Origin: Cheiracanthium punctorium | Lineage: Eukaryota > Arthropoda > Arachnida > Araneae > Cheiracanthiidae | DNA: 64,000 bases | Reading direction: 5' to 3' | Assembly (NCBI GenBank): GCA_038373885.1 | Contig: JAWZYV010019980.1 | Span: 1,054,001-1,118,000, forward strand | Shown: piece by piece, positions 45,285-57,097 of the stretch | Layout of the letters: every line of letters starts with the position of its first letter | Numbering within the stretch: position 1 is the stretch's first letter | Notes under the pieces: model-generated | Told to the model about the DNA's origin: nothing | Databases searched by the model: none | Seen by the model: only the letters and a program-made list of their open reading frames with translations | Translations under genes and position numbers: made by a program

Positions 45285-47491
45285 GCTGTATCCAATATGC
45301 TTATCACGTAGAGTGTTTCTGGTTTGGTGACTTACGGCACATTCTTTGATATTTCGCGAATTTGTGTAGTTTTTATATTTTTATTCAAACATGTTTTGGT
45401 CTGTTGTGCAAATCGACATTTTTGTTTCTCCTTACTAATAGGCTTGGTAGCAATGTCTGGTCACGCTGCGCTGATCAAATACAATCGCTAATGATATGTT
45501 TATTTTAATTAATTTGTAAAGAGTAAATATTGTGCTTGTGGTCACAGATTAAGTGCTGCATCCCTTCGATTTCGCTAAGAAAAAACAAGCTCTAATAGGG
45601 ATTATTTGAGCTGCTTCCTTGAAAAAACACTTTTTACTGTCTGTTTCTGCTTTCAAAATTATTGTATTAGTTGTCTTTCTTCTTTATATTTCTAGTGGTA
45701 CTAAAGAAAAGCTTCAGTCAGCAAATTATAAAAGCAATTTTGGAACAATATTTTTTCAATTTTGTACACTACCCAAAATAAGATATTCGTATTTAATTAA
45801 AGCTTAATTATTATTATTTTATTAACATTACAAGTCTTTCACAAAATAAATTATTGAGTAATTAGGAAAACTTAATTATGGACATTAGTCATTTAATGTT
45901 ATATCGGCTAGATATTGTTTGCTCGTTTCTCTTGAAATCGATCATAGCACTCAATTTCTTCATCCCCAATAATTGATTTCTGGCTTTCTTTCAATATATC
46001 ATGACCGAATAATTAAAGCTATCATATATATAAAGCCTGAATTTAATAATGATACATTGAAATATTTCCTTATTAATGATGTTCTTTCGAGAAATCTCAC
46101 AACTTTAAACTGTTTTATGAAAAGTAAATTATGTTAGTTGTAAAAGATTCAACGTCTCTTCCGGAACTTCATAGCATTGGAGTTTTACTCAAGTTCGGAG
46201 AGCTCTGAAACATGCAGAAAAAACTTGGTAAATTCGAAGTATTTTGCAACAGAATATGGATGGCAAATACTTATTAAATTATTAAATTATTTTGAAAGGC
46301 TGTGTTTTAATTTTTTCCCCCCTGAAAGTTGCATGAAAAATAAGGTAACTGTTTATAAAGTTTCCATTATTATTCTTTGGGAAAAAAACATTATCCATTT
46401 TTTTTCCAGTGTTTAAAATCATTGCTCTATCGAAAAAGGTTTATAAAATTTAATGCAAACAAAAAAAGTGTTTGATTTACTTACTTAACCAAATCGCTGT
46501 ACGAAATCCAAACGTGTTCTGTCATCATCAATAATCACGGATGATAAATAAAACAGACCAGCGGTTACCAGGATGGACACAGAGAGTTTTTGGGAGGGAG
46601 GCGAGAAAAACGCGCAAAAAGCAAATAATGTAGCATGTTTTTAAAAATTTTATTCCAAAACATATCTGCTTTCGCTTAAAATGTTTATTCAGACTTGAAT
46701 GATAACATTAATTTGTAGAAAAGGAGACTAAATATTCATTATTGAAGAAAAACAAACTGTACGTATCTTGAGGAATGTAGGGGGGGGGGGGTTGCTATCG
46801 TATGTTATCTCTCGTTTGAGGGTGGGGTGGGGGGGGCACAATGTTAAAAAGTTCTGAACCGCTGAAACAAACACTGCTTGACCTCAAAGGAAATGAAAGC
46901 GTTATGAAGTATAAGAAGCATACAAAAACCATGTGAACAGGCAAGTTTGCCACATCCTTTATATATTTGGCCCTGCGTTCTAGATGCAGAGGGAATTTTA
47001 TCCTCTCCCTCCCCTTTTAAGTCCTCTGACCAAGGCATCTCTCCTTCATCAGATGTCTCTCGTGTAGGCTTGCCATAACACAAAACGAACCCCCCCCCTT
47101 CCCTCCCTCCCAAGAACTTCAAAAGTGAATTTGAAGTTTTTAGGATCCTTGAAATCCATCGTAAGAATCCAGAGCCTCTCTGCAGGAATGATGGCCACAC
47201 ATAGCAGCTGTCAAACTGTCGGATTATTAGGGACCAAAGCTGGCAGATGAAGGGTCACAATCGGCTTGCAGGCCAGATATGGACTGTTAGTGAGGAAAAC
47301 GTCTCCCTTCGCTCACTGCTTGCTGCTGGTCAGTGATTTTTGTTGCAAAAACAGACGCGTTATTCCTGTTCCCCTTCCAGTGTATTTATTTTGTATTATC
47401 GGTGATCCTCATGTTCTTACTTCTTTTTTTTTTTCGCTCCAGCTGATTTATGAAAGTAGAAATCCCATGGGCGGAAAAGTGAAAAACTGAG
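45285..47491. other. AT-rich non-coding stretch
   Basis: No gene recognised. The short frames at 45619-45807, 46177-46416 and 46844-47200 have no domain signature. G and C runs near 46780, 46826 and 47090. Confidence 0.5.
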
Positions 47492-47492
47492 T

Positions 47493-47520
47493 ACAGTCAA
47501 ACCTCGTTAGTATATCGCCT
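47493..47520 (+). mobile_element. pogo-like terminus fragment
   Basis: TACAGTCAAACCTCGTTAG resembles pogo-group inverted terminal repeats. No partner end seen. Confidence 0.4.
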
Positions 47521-47579
47521 GGATAGACGTCACTCCGCATATTACATCATCTTTCATTATCTCCGACCTTTTTAACCCT

Positions 47580-48087
47580 CACTCTCAAAAATTATTTCTT
47601 CAATTCACGGAAATTTTGCAGCAATCAGTACTGCCGGAATATTTCCGTTAATTGACGAATGTCCCTTTTTTTCTCCTGACAATTGAAGAAACTTCTTTTA
47701 AAATTAACAAAATTTTTTCCTTTCCTTCAGGTTTTCGGGAAGAATTCACTGAAATATTACGTTTCCAAGGAATACGGAAATTATTCGTTGAAAAATGGGG
47801 AACAAATTAGTGAAGACGCACTCTCAGAAGTTATTTCTTATTAAATTCACAGAAATGTTTCTGGCTGCAGTGCTGCCGAAACATCTCCGTTGTTTGAATA
47901 ATATCAGTTTCTCTTTCTTTTTCTCCTGTCAATTGATGAAACTTCTCCAGATTCGAAGAATTTTTTTTCCTCTTCAGATTTTGGGAAGAAGAATTCACCG
48001 AAATAGCACGTTTACAAGGAGTACGGAAATTATTCTTTGAAAAATGAGGGATAACTTAGTGTATAAGAGCGAATTTTTCTGAGAGTG
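47580..48087. repeat. Tandem duplication (about 239-bp unit) bounded by CACTCTC motifs
   Basis: CACTCTCAAAAATTATTTCTT at 47580 recurs, diverged, at 47819. The following blocks (CACGGAAAT/CACAGAAAT, CTGCCG..TCCGTT, TCTCCTG-CAATTGA-GAAACTTCT, GGGAAGA..ATTCAC-GAAAT, AAGGA-TACGGAAATTATTC) repeat in order. The inverse GAATTTTTCTGAGAGTG closes the block at 48087. The inverted edge hints at a TIR element with an internal duplication. Confidence 0.65.
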
Positions 48088-48093
48088 CTTTAT

Positions 48094-48601
48094 CCCTTTA
48101 ACGCGCAGTATTTCCGCTCTGGGAACACCAAACTCTGACGTTTTGACTGTTGCCAGTCACGAAGAATAGATTTGATTTCTATGAAAGTAGTTGCGGGTAA
48201 CATAGCTCCACTAGAATCCTTTACATTTTAGCACGTCATTTCCCGTAAAAAAAATGGTCACGATTATTTTAAACAGCACTGACATCTGCTAAAAAATGGA
48301 AGAATGCGAGGAACAGCTGGATAGATTGCCCAATGCTGAAAAAAGGGCAGCCGTTGCCATCGCTTGACTTAACTACCAGCAAGATAGCGGACGATCAATA
48401 CGTTCATCGCGTGCCACACATCTAGAGACAATTTTTTGACGCAGCTGGCTGTGCCGCACAGCCAGCTGCGTCAAAAAAGGGTTTCTAGATCGTGACACAC
48501 GATGAACGTTTCGATCGTCCGCCATCTTGCTGGTAGTTAAGTCGAGCGATGGCAACGTCTGCCCTTTTTTCAGCATTGCGAAAGGGTCGCGCCTCAAAGG
48601 G
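48094..48601 (+). mobile_element. Family A MITE, copy 7, full length
   Basis: Degraded left site TTAT (48090-48093), then CCCTTTAACGCGCAGTA, head, body and both hairpin arms with apex GGCTGTGCCGCACAGCC. The tail is GCGCCTCAAAGGG, then TTAA (48602-48605). One of the most complete copies. Confidence 0.9.
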
Positions 48602-48605
48602 TTAA

Positions 48606-48910
48606 CGCGCGGTGTCCTCGCTGTGAGGACAGAACTCTAACATTTACTCTCTTTTGATTCACTAAGAATAAATTTGATTTCAATTAAATACTCAAGGAGG
48701 ACATCTAGATAGACTGTCCTTTGTCGAAAAAGGCACAGCTGGCACTTCTGACGCCCTGTGCTGCGCCTCACATCCAGCTGTGTTAGAAATGTTTTTTAGC
48801 TCTGTGGCACGCACTGGGCGATTCGATGAACCGCCATCTTGCTAGTAGTTAAATCGTGCGATGGCAACGGCGGCACTTTTGACATTAGAAAATGGTTGCG
48901 CTTCAAAGGG
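48606..48910 (+). mobile_element. Family A MITE, copy 8 (older), head tip missing
   Basis: Begins at the TTAA shared with copy 7 and continues CGCGCGGTGTCCTCGCTGTG, so it lacks the outer CCCTTTAA-side bases. The body is shortened. The tail GCGCTTCAAAGGG is followed by TTAA (48911-48914). The head GTCCTCG..GAGGAC form matches copies 3 and 4. Confidence 0.82.
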
Positions 48911-48914
48911 TTAA

Positions 48915-51900
48915 TACGCCTTTTCACGTGTTGTACTCTGCTTATAGAGTCGCTGTTTTTCCAACCATTCCTCTTAAGACATGGATCATTTCAACCAATC
49001 CTCTTAAGATCGAGTTTGTATATTGCACTTATAATATTAAAATAAGTTTCCTAATAATTTTACTCTATCCCAATATTCCAAGTAAGATTCTTGATTAATT
49101 CATGTTAATGAAAATTAATATTTTTACAGATGTGTATAATTTAATATACGTACAAGGAAGTCATGTGATGTTCACATCAGATTTTTATCAGTCTTTTAAA
49201 ATAAAACATTTATACTGGAAAGAGATTTCTTAAGAAGAAGAAGCGTTATTTCCAAAAATCCTCACGGTGAACTTTAAAATTAGTCCAGTATAATATTTTC
49301 GAAGGCTGTCAAGGAAGAATTTCGAAGGAAATAAAGATCTGAAGATTGAAAAAAATGAGAGCGAGCGAAAGTGGAAGAGGACATAAAAACATCGTCCCCT
49401 GAATTGAGACTTGGGGGGGAGGATCGGTGCAGTATAAAATAAAAGGAGGGGGGGGTCGGCATTCCTTGGCGGTGACAATCTCACGAAGCATTCTTGGGCA
49501 TCTTCTCTTCTTGGCAATCTTCAACACGATATTGTTGCATCTCTCGGACAGTGTCCGTTCGCTGGTTACCTTGGATACGTCCCATGGGGATGGTCTGGTC
49601 ACTCTCGCTTTCTGATTGGCTGACTGTTTTCTCCATCTCTCCTCTTTTCCATCTCTTCTTCTGGGTCTTCTCTTACTTTATTTTATTTTTTCTACTTGTA
49701 TTCTGTTTAAGTGACAGCAGGGCGAAATTTCTCGCCCCTTCAAATTGATAGGGCAACCCAGGGTGAAGGTAAGGATATGTCCATTTTTGGCGAGTTTAGG
49801 ACTCGATTTGAAGGCTGTCTGTTCTCCTCCATGCCTGCATTCCCCTTTTTTGTTCCCCTTCCTTTTTTCCCTCCTTTTAGCCAGAAGCGCGACTTGTGAA
49901 CTTTTTTTATTGGCTGTTTAAAATGGTAATGCTGCTTGTTTAAAGCAGCTGACGCGAGATAAAAGTTAAATTTTACACACAAACGTGCCTCTTACACATA
50001 ATATTGGTAGTTTCATTTCGGAAAATATAAGCGTTGCAGTAAGTTTTACTGGCGACTCCTATTAATACAACTGTACATTTGGCTGAGGCGTCTAAATGCT
50101 TTATTGAACGCGCCAAATAATTTTATTTGAGTCCTGCAAATTATTGATTAAATAATTAATTTATCCAACCGAAATTCGCTTGCCATTACTTAACTATTTC
50201 ATTGATGTTGCATTTTCATTTAATCTAATTTGTAAAAAAAAATAATCTTTTTAAAAGTTAAGAACATATTGGTACGTTTTGTTTAACGTTTTACAGTCCA
50301 ATGTTCCCATCAAACATAACAAAGTTTAAATTTCATCAATAGATTTATATAAAAAACTTTTTAACTTTTGTCCTGATGTAACGTGAATACTTGTTAAAAT
50401 CCCTTAAAAAGTCCTCCGTCCTAGGCAGATGCATCTCTTGTAGATTTGCCATAACACTCAAACACCTTAATTCGGTCTGTGAAAGGCTAAATTTTTAAAG
50501 AAGTTTTGATTTTATTTTTTCCATAGTTCTTATCTCATGTCCTACTCTTATGCTTGAGGTGCGTCATATTCAAAACGTGTAGTAAAATTTCCGAAAAGTT
50601 TTTATACTTTTTGTATCTACTTTTGATGCTATTGTAATAAAATAACTGAAATTCTAGATTTTTTTTTAACCCAAGTTTTTCTTAATTTTAAAAATACAAA
50701 AACTAGCATATACTTTTAGTAAAGAAATTTAGTACTGAATAAATATGTATTTTCCAACATCCAAGCATTTTGTTTTTTAAATATTATTAGAAGCTTATCG
50801 GTACGAATTTATCTTATTAAAAATTTCGTAATTAATTTTAAATGTACAGAGAAATTTTTTAGAAGAGTGAGTAATTAATTATTTAAATATGGTAATATCA
50901 GACCTAACTCTTGAGTTTCATGAAAAGCCAAAGTAACTACATTTGTACATAATCTTCAAGTGGAAGTCAATTACTTTATTACTGTTCGTTTTGCTTGAGT
51001 GACAAAAAATCTACTTACTTGTATCTTAATATAAAAGAGCATAAGTTTTTTTTTTTTTTTATGCACAGAAAAAATTTAATTGGGGTATTTCAATTTAGGA
51101 TGCATGTAAGATCTCTTTATTATTTACTTAAACTATTACAATTGTACTGTTTTCTCCAGTTGAGATTTCTATCCACGCTTAAAAAATTAAATAAATCACT
51201 CTTTCGCTTATTTAAATTGTTAGTGTACGTTTACACAAAAATTATTTTAATGACAATTTTAATGGTCATTGTATTTTCATGAATATTCTATTTTGCCGAA
51301 ACTAATTTTTGGGGAATGCAATCGCACAATCTTCTGTACATATTTATTAAACCATTATTACTTACTTATAAATTTGTATTAATTATGTATGCTCGAAAGT
51401 GTAAATCAGTACAAAACACTAAAGTGCGTGTGCAAAAAACTTGGTTACTGATACCGTTTTGGCTGCATTGCTTCTCTACATTTTTTAATCTTGAAGTGGA
51501 AAACGCAATTTCAAAGGGAAAACAACTACAGATGTGTAAAGTTTCTCTTTCATTTTAGCAATTTGATCTCTCTTGCACTTTATGAAGGGATCAAAACACA
51601 GTGTTTAAAATAATGTATGGTATACCAAAATGACGGTAGTTTGCAGTTCTGGCACCCCTGATTTTACCGGGTGGAAAGGACCGGTATGTTGCTTATCGCG
51701 AAACGTCAGTCTTGATGCTGGGAAGACTGTTTTAAAGGAAAACTTTCTTGTTGATCTACGGTCGTACGCAAAGGAAGATGATGGTAAAATGGTTTACTGA
51801 AAGCGAGTACAACTGTGTTGGGCATGTTTTCCAGTAATACGAATGGTTTTTAAGTTACGATTAGCTGCTTAATGTTGCAAGGCCTGGTCTCTGAGTGGGT

Positions 51901-51931
51901 TAAATACTGGCAAAATGTTACAAATATTTAA
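48915..51931. other. AT-rich non-coding stretch
   Basis: No gene recognised. Overlapping frames at 49230-49748 are from a mildly GC-richer patch without a domain. A SINE tail fragment sits at 50371-50430. Confidence 0.5.
50371..50430 (+). mobile_element. SINE 3'-tail fragment
   Basis: TCCTGATGTAACGTGAATAC through CCCTTAAAAAGTCCTCCGTC matches the tail of the SINE family. Confidence 0.6.
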
Positions 51932-52456
51932 CCCTTTAACACGCAGTGTTCCCGCTCTGGGAAAACCAAACTCTGACGTTTTGACTGTTGCCAGTCACGA
52001 AGAATGGATTTGATTTCTATAAAAAATAGTTGCGAGTGACAGAGCTCTACGAGAATCCTTTACTTTTCAGCGCGTCCTTTCCCGTAACAAAAATTGTCAC
52101 GATTATTTTTAAACAGCACTGGCATCTGCCGAAAAATGGAAGAATGCGAGAACAGCTGCATAGATTATCCAATGCTGAAAAAAGGGCAGCCGTTGCCATC
52201 GCTTGTTTGACTTAACTACCGGATTGTTTGACTTAACTACCAGCAAGATGGCGGACGATCGAAACGTTCATCGCGTGCCACAGATCTAGAGACCCTTTTT
52301 TGACGCAGCGCACAGCCAGCTGCGTCAAAAAAGGGTCTCTAGATCTGTGGCACGCGATGAACGTTTCGATCGTCCTCCATCTTGCTGGTAGTTAAGTCGA
52401 GCGATGGCAACGGCTGCCCTTTTTGCAGCATTGGGAAAGGGTTGTGCCTCAAAAGG
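51932..52456 (+). mobile_element. Family A MITE, copy 9, full length, perfect TTAA duplication
   Basis: TTAA at 51928-51931 and 52457-52460. Head CCCTTTAACACGCAGTG, complete body, and both arms with CAAGATGGCGG and CCTCCATCTTG. A short duplication (TTGTTTGACTTAACTACC-like) occurs in the first arm near 52205-52240. The apex is shortened to GACGCAGCGCACAGCC. The 61-codon frame here is part of the repeat. Confidence 0.9.
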
Positions 52457-52997
52457 TTAAATTAATTTCCAGTACTTTTTAAATCAAATCTGCTATTAAT
52501 TTTGTAGTTTCACTTTTGAAATCCGAAATACGAGTTCACCATTAGTAGTTGTCACTGTCACATTATTCTGAATTTTCGCCGTATATTTAGTTCCAACATG
52601 ATTATTGTTCCCACGTGTAAAATTAACGTATCAAATAAGGCATAATTAATAACTTTCCTGAATTTATCTACGTCCAAAGCGATTATATTAATATGCTTGA
52701 GACTGATTTTTCTTTCTCCTATTCTCTCCTTCCTATTTACTTCTGAAGTTCACTAAGCTTGTGATCTTGATGCTAAAATGACTTATCGCCAACTTTTGAA
52801 TCTACACATTCAGTAAACATTCTTTAAGATTCTGCTGTAGAAGCGGTACTTTTGCAATCAACACCAACAGGTCGCGTCGACTTTAAAATACTTGCAATAT
52901 TAGTGATTATAGTGCCCTCATAAATGTTACTCATTTTTTTCGTAAAGCTTTATCTACAACTTAAAAAGGTGGTATATTTCGTTAACAATGTTGAATC
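52457..52997. other. Non-coding stretch
   Basis: Nothing recognised. Confidence 0.45.
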
Positions 52998-53166
52998 GGC
53001 CTTACCTTGGCCGAGTAGATAAAGACACTCAAAATCGTAAACGGCTGAAGTGTGAAGGTGCAGTGTTCTGCCCTGGCGTGCAACTGTCAATCTAACTGTC
53101 TGGAGTTTTGGCCGATTATCTCCAGTTGTAACGTAATTGTGCAATAAAACCCCTTAAAAAGTCCTC
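52998..53166 (+). mobile_element. tRNA-derived SINE, copy 4
   Basis: GGCCTTACCTTGGCCGAGTAG head, a decayed B box (GAAGGTGCAGTGTTC), then CAACTGTCAATCTAACTGTC, TCTCCAGTTGTAACG and a CCCCTTAAAAAGTCCTCC tail. Diverged relative of 10669 and 22263. Confidence 0.7.
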
Positions 53167-54409
53167 CTACCAATGCCGCCATTTTGGCAAATGGCCCTAG
53201 CGTAGCTTTGCTACAACACAATTCAATATTGAATCGATAGGCACGCCCAGTGTTGCATAGTTCACAAGTTCTTATAAATCCCGAATATCTCCTTTAGCCA
53301 CCCCAGTCATATTCTTAATATAAGGTATAAGATTTAAAAACACAGACTTTTTTTTCTGGCCGTTGTGTTCTTTTGGCTTAGATTCACTTTCCTCAGCTAC
53401 TGCAGGGAAGGGAGAGAAGTAATCTTTTTTTCTGTTTGAAGCTTCAGACTGAAAGTACAGAGTTCTCTTTCCCCGCTTTTAAATTTTCCTTTTTAATCCA
53501 TGCCACTGTCCCAACTTCCCGATGAAATAAATCAACGTGGCTTCAAGAATGGGGAGACCGAAATCGGTCAAAAAAGCGCAGCGTTTAATTGGAAGAATCG
53601 TGGTCTTTTCGAGGAAATTATTGTATTCCCCCCATCCCCGCCAAAGCCGAGACGTGTCCCTTCCTGCTTGGCGCAAGAGGAATTTGGCGATGATGCAACC
53701 CTGGTCATTACTGCAGAGAGAGCCAAGACGTGTCCACTGCTCGATCTTCCCATTACTTTGAATTGAAGCTAAGTTATTGTTTGGTATTATGGAAGTTTCC
53801 CCCCCTGTTCTTTTTTATCCTCATCGCTTGTCTAAAACCTGGTACCTTCGGTCCTGACTGACAGGTATATTGGTGCAGAGGCAGCACTCTTCCAATAAAA
53901 ACGGAATGACCGGACCCCGGGAAAGAAAGCGAAAAACTATTTCGCCGCTTGACCATTAGCACCCCCGCCCCCTCCTTGCGCCGGCCCGCTCGCACTTTTT
54001 TTTCCCTCTAGTGTGTGTGTGTGTGGCGAGAAAAGAAACAAAGGAATGGAATGTCTTAGGAATTTTTTCCTCGCTTATGAAGGCGAGAGATGAGAAGAAA
54101 TCGACAGATACGTTAAGTTTTTTTAAACGATTTTTCTCTCTCTCAGCTTATAGCTTTCTCTGTTTTCCTCTTCTGGCCAGAGACAGAGAGAGACAAGGAT
54201 GTCGTTAAGGGAAGGCACGAGTACTTCGATTTGGAGGTATAAGTATTTGTATTGGGATGACTGTAGGTTGTTCTGCAGGTGGCGATTTTCGAAATTGTTA
54301 TTTTCATGGGTCCTACGCTAGAACAAAGAGTAGAAATAATTTTTCTCTGTGCCGATAACCCGAGGATGCCTTAATTAGTCATGGTACACTTTTGCAAAAA
54401 TTGAATTAA
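53167..54409. other. Non-coding stretch
   Basis: Moderately GC-rich in parts. Overlapping frames at 53479-53766 on both strands lack any domain or coherent splice structure. No gene recognised. Confidence 0.45.
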
Positions 54410-54816
54410 CCCTTTAACGTGCAGTGTTCCCGATCTGGGAACACCAAACTCGGCAGGCAGCCAGCTGTCGTAAAAAAAAAAGGTCTCTAGATCTGTGGCA
54501 CGCGATGAACGTTTCGATCGTCCGCCATCTTGCTGGTAGTTAAGTCGAGCAATGGCAACGGCTGCCCTTTTCTCAGCATTGGGCAATCTGTCCAGCTCTT
54601 CTCGCATTCTTCCATTTTTCAGCTGATGTCAGTGCTGTTAAAAATAATCGTGACAATTTTTTTACGGGAAATGACGTGCTAAAAAGTGAAGGATTCTCAG
54701 GGAGTTTTGTCACCCGCAACTATTTTTATAGAAATCAAATCTATTCTCCGTGACTGGCAACAGTCAAAACGTCAGAGTCGGGTAATCCCAGAGCGGGAAC
54801 ACTGCGCGTTAAAGGG
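54410..54816 (-). mobile_element. Family A MITE, copy 10, with head-type termini at both ends
   Basis: TTAA at 54406-54409 and 54817-54820. Left end CCCTTTAACGTGCAGTG with GTTCCCGATCTGGGAACACC and right end, inverted, CCCTTTAACGCGCAGTG with GTTCCCGCTCTGGGATTACC: both are head termini. Between them lie one hairpin arm (CCGCCATCTTG) and the normal body in minus orientation. The tail terminus is absent. Confidence 0.87.
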
Positions 54817-54820
54817 TTAA

Positions 54821-55209
54821 CGAGTGAAACAAATGGCTTTTTTAAAACAGAAAATATAAAAAACAGATGTCGAAAAGTTCGATGAAAAAAAGAAAGATGT
54901 TGTAAGCTCACAGATAATTTTAATCCTATTAGCTGCTCGAATCCAGATGCTATTTGCTTTTAAAAGCCCCCAGTCCTGCAAGAAACTAATTTCCGAGGTT
55001 TGGATTAAAACACTTCTGTAAGAAGCCTTAAAACTTAAAGTGCACATTTTTTATTATTCTCGTATTTGCTTGCATTAAGCCTTCAGTTAACAAGCAACAC
55101 AAAGTGTAAAAGAAGTATTTTGAAATATGCTTCTAGTGAGAAATAATAGCGTAGAACCTAGCAGTAAAATATAATGTCATATTAACTTCATTACTATTAA
55201 AAACTAAAA
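54821..55209. other. Non-coding stretch
   Basis: AT-rich; nothing recognised. Confidence 0.45.
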
Positions 55210-55673
55210 TTGGGTTGGAGGTTTTCCTTTTAAAATAAAAATTTTTGCTTCTCCACCTCTCTCCAAACATTCGGAGACTCAGGCCCACCGGACTAAATTG
55301 AAATCAGGGTCTGGTCTATAATTATGTTCTATACGAAACCATGAGTCAAGCCTCAGGGTATGTATTATGAGTTTCGATCACATTGCATAAAATAAAATAA
55401 AATAAAAATTTTGCTCTCCCCTCAACCCTTCCAAATATTCGGAGGTCCAGGCCTTCTGGACTTAATGGAAAATCAGGGTTTGACCCATATTCATGTTCTG
55501 TACGAAAAGCAATATTCGAACTTCAGTTCTCACCTCAAACCACGTAGTGATTTTTCTTCCATGTAGGCAAGCCCTAAGAGGGGGCTCCGCCCTTGGGCCC
55601 GTGTTCAGCTAAAGTGCGTCCGTGAATTCTTCAGAATGTGTTACGAATTTCATTTATAGATCCGTAATTAAAA

Positions 55674-55719
<46 letters not shown>

Positions 55720-56060
55720 TAAATTTTGAATACATAATTCTAGAATGATTTACATGGCAGAAATGTTAATTCTACCATTTAAATGTTAGTGTTTTTTCAA
55801 CTTTCGAACATAAATTAAAAGTACCAATACATATCAAAAAAACTTCTCTCCCACTCTCTTTCCCTTTAGCATTTTATCTGAAAATCATTAAAAGAGCAGT
55901 TTAAAAAAAAAAGTCCTTCCGTCCCTCGCGTTTTTTCGAAACTTTTGTGCTTTACGAAAAGGGCAGGGAAGACTTTCGCCCCGCCTTATAAAATTTCTCT
56001 CGGAGGCCCTGCTTTACTTGTAGGTATATTATGAGTTTCGATCACATTGAATAAAAATGC
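55210..56060 (+). repeat. Local direct repeats and poly(T)
   Basis: A block with TTCGGAG..CAGGCC..GGACT..AATCAGGGT-TG and TTCATGTTCTGTACGAAA (55265-55340) recurs, diverged, at 55437-55510. TATGAGTTTCGATCACATTG occurs at about 55367 and about 56030. A run of 36 T lies at 55676-55711. Looks like old tandem or segmental duplication; non-coding. Confidence 0.55.
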
Positions 56061-57097
56061 TCCATCTCATGTTTGTCTCTTTTGTTCGCATGCATTTTTT
56101 GATGGGGAATTCTGACTATTTTCGTCTCTGGGAAGAGTAAGTCTTGACATCTGGAATGATCCGTTCTCTTCAGACAATCATCCTCATTAATAACCGGCCA
56201 TCCTCGGAAACAAGTCCCGGATTTTTTCTAATTGCTCGCTGCCGGATAATCTGTGTGCGTGTTCTGTTATTATAACTCGGTTCCGGATTTAGAAAAAGGG
56301 GGGGATGCTCCAGCAATTACGTGGGCTACGCTTATCTGACAGCCTGTAGGGGAGGGGGTGGGATGTTAAGCCCCTTCAGTCCATAATCCCTCAGGTCGTT
56401 GGAGTATTCCTATGTAGGAAAGTCTATGATTTTTGCCCTCTCGGTTCTGGAGATAAGAAGCTGGGGCTGTATGACCGTGGAAAGCATTATGCCCCTCGTT
56501 CTGTTTGCAGACCGTTGTTCGTGTTTGTCTGGTGGACTTGGGCTGACTGTTTTCGTTCGGTTTTGTTCTTTTTTGAAGATGGCCACCTTCTTTCGGCTGT
56601 TTGCGCTTGAATGTTGTTAATAGTGGTCATAATGTTTGCTTTGCGGTGTAATGTAATCCGATGTTATTCCTCAGATATTTTCCAGTAAATGAGACTGCTT
56701 CTGTGTGTGCTGATGCAGCTTGGATTATCGAGAATATGTTCCCTCCCAAATCCATAAACGCAAATTGGTTTTCTTATCGGGTGGTGGAAGTGGGCAAACA
56801 TAGCTTCGAATTATCACAGTTTTCTTTTACCCCTTTTGGCTCATCTCCGTGAATTATTCAGCTTATCTTGTGCGATTTCACTATCTGGTATCCAAAAATA
56901 ATGCGTTATCAGTTACTCAGATTATATCTGTTTCAGGAAAATGTGTAGGAATTCTGAATTATATTTATTTAGCGTTTTATTTGTTTTGTTTATACAGGGT
57001 GTGCTTGAAGTTTTTGGGGATGTTTGTCATAGTGTTAGCTCTTTGTTAGATATTCTAATGGGTTGAAATTCGTTAAAGATTTTTTCAACAAATAATC
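56061..57097. other. Non-coding stretch
   Basis: Frames at 56399-56620, 56661-56852 and 56849-57049 (plus) are consecutive but show no domain or shared splice phase. No gene recognised. Confidence 0.45.

Noticed and set aside
47493..47520. Complete pogo/Tigger element from TACAGTCAAACCTCG here or TACAGTGGAACCTCC at 16435
   Set aside because: Only one terminus is visible at each site and no transposase fragment lies within reach.
56399..57049. Three consecutive plus-strand frames as exons of one host gene
   Set aside because: No shared splice phase, recognisable protein family or coding-like composition could be shown.
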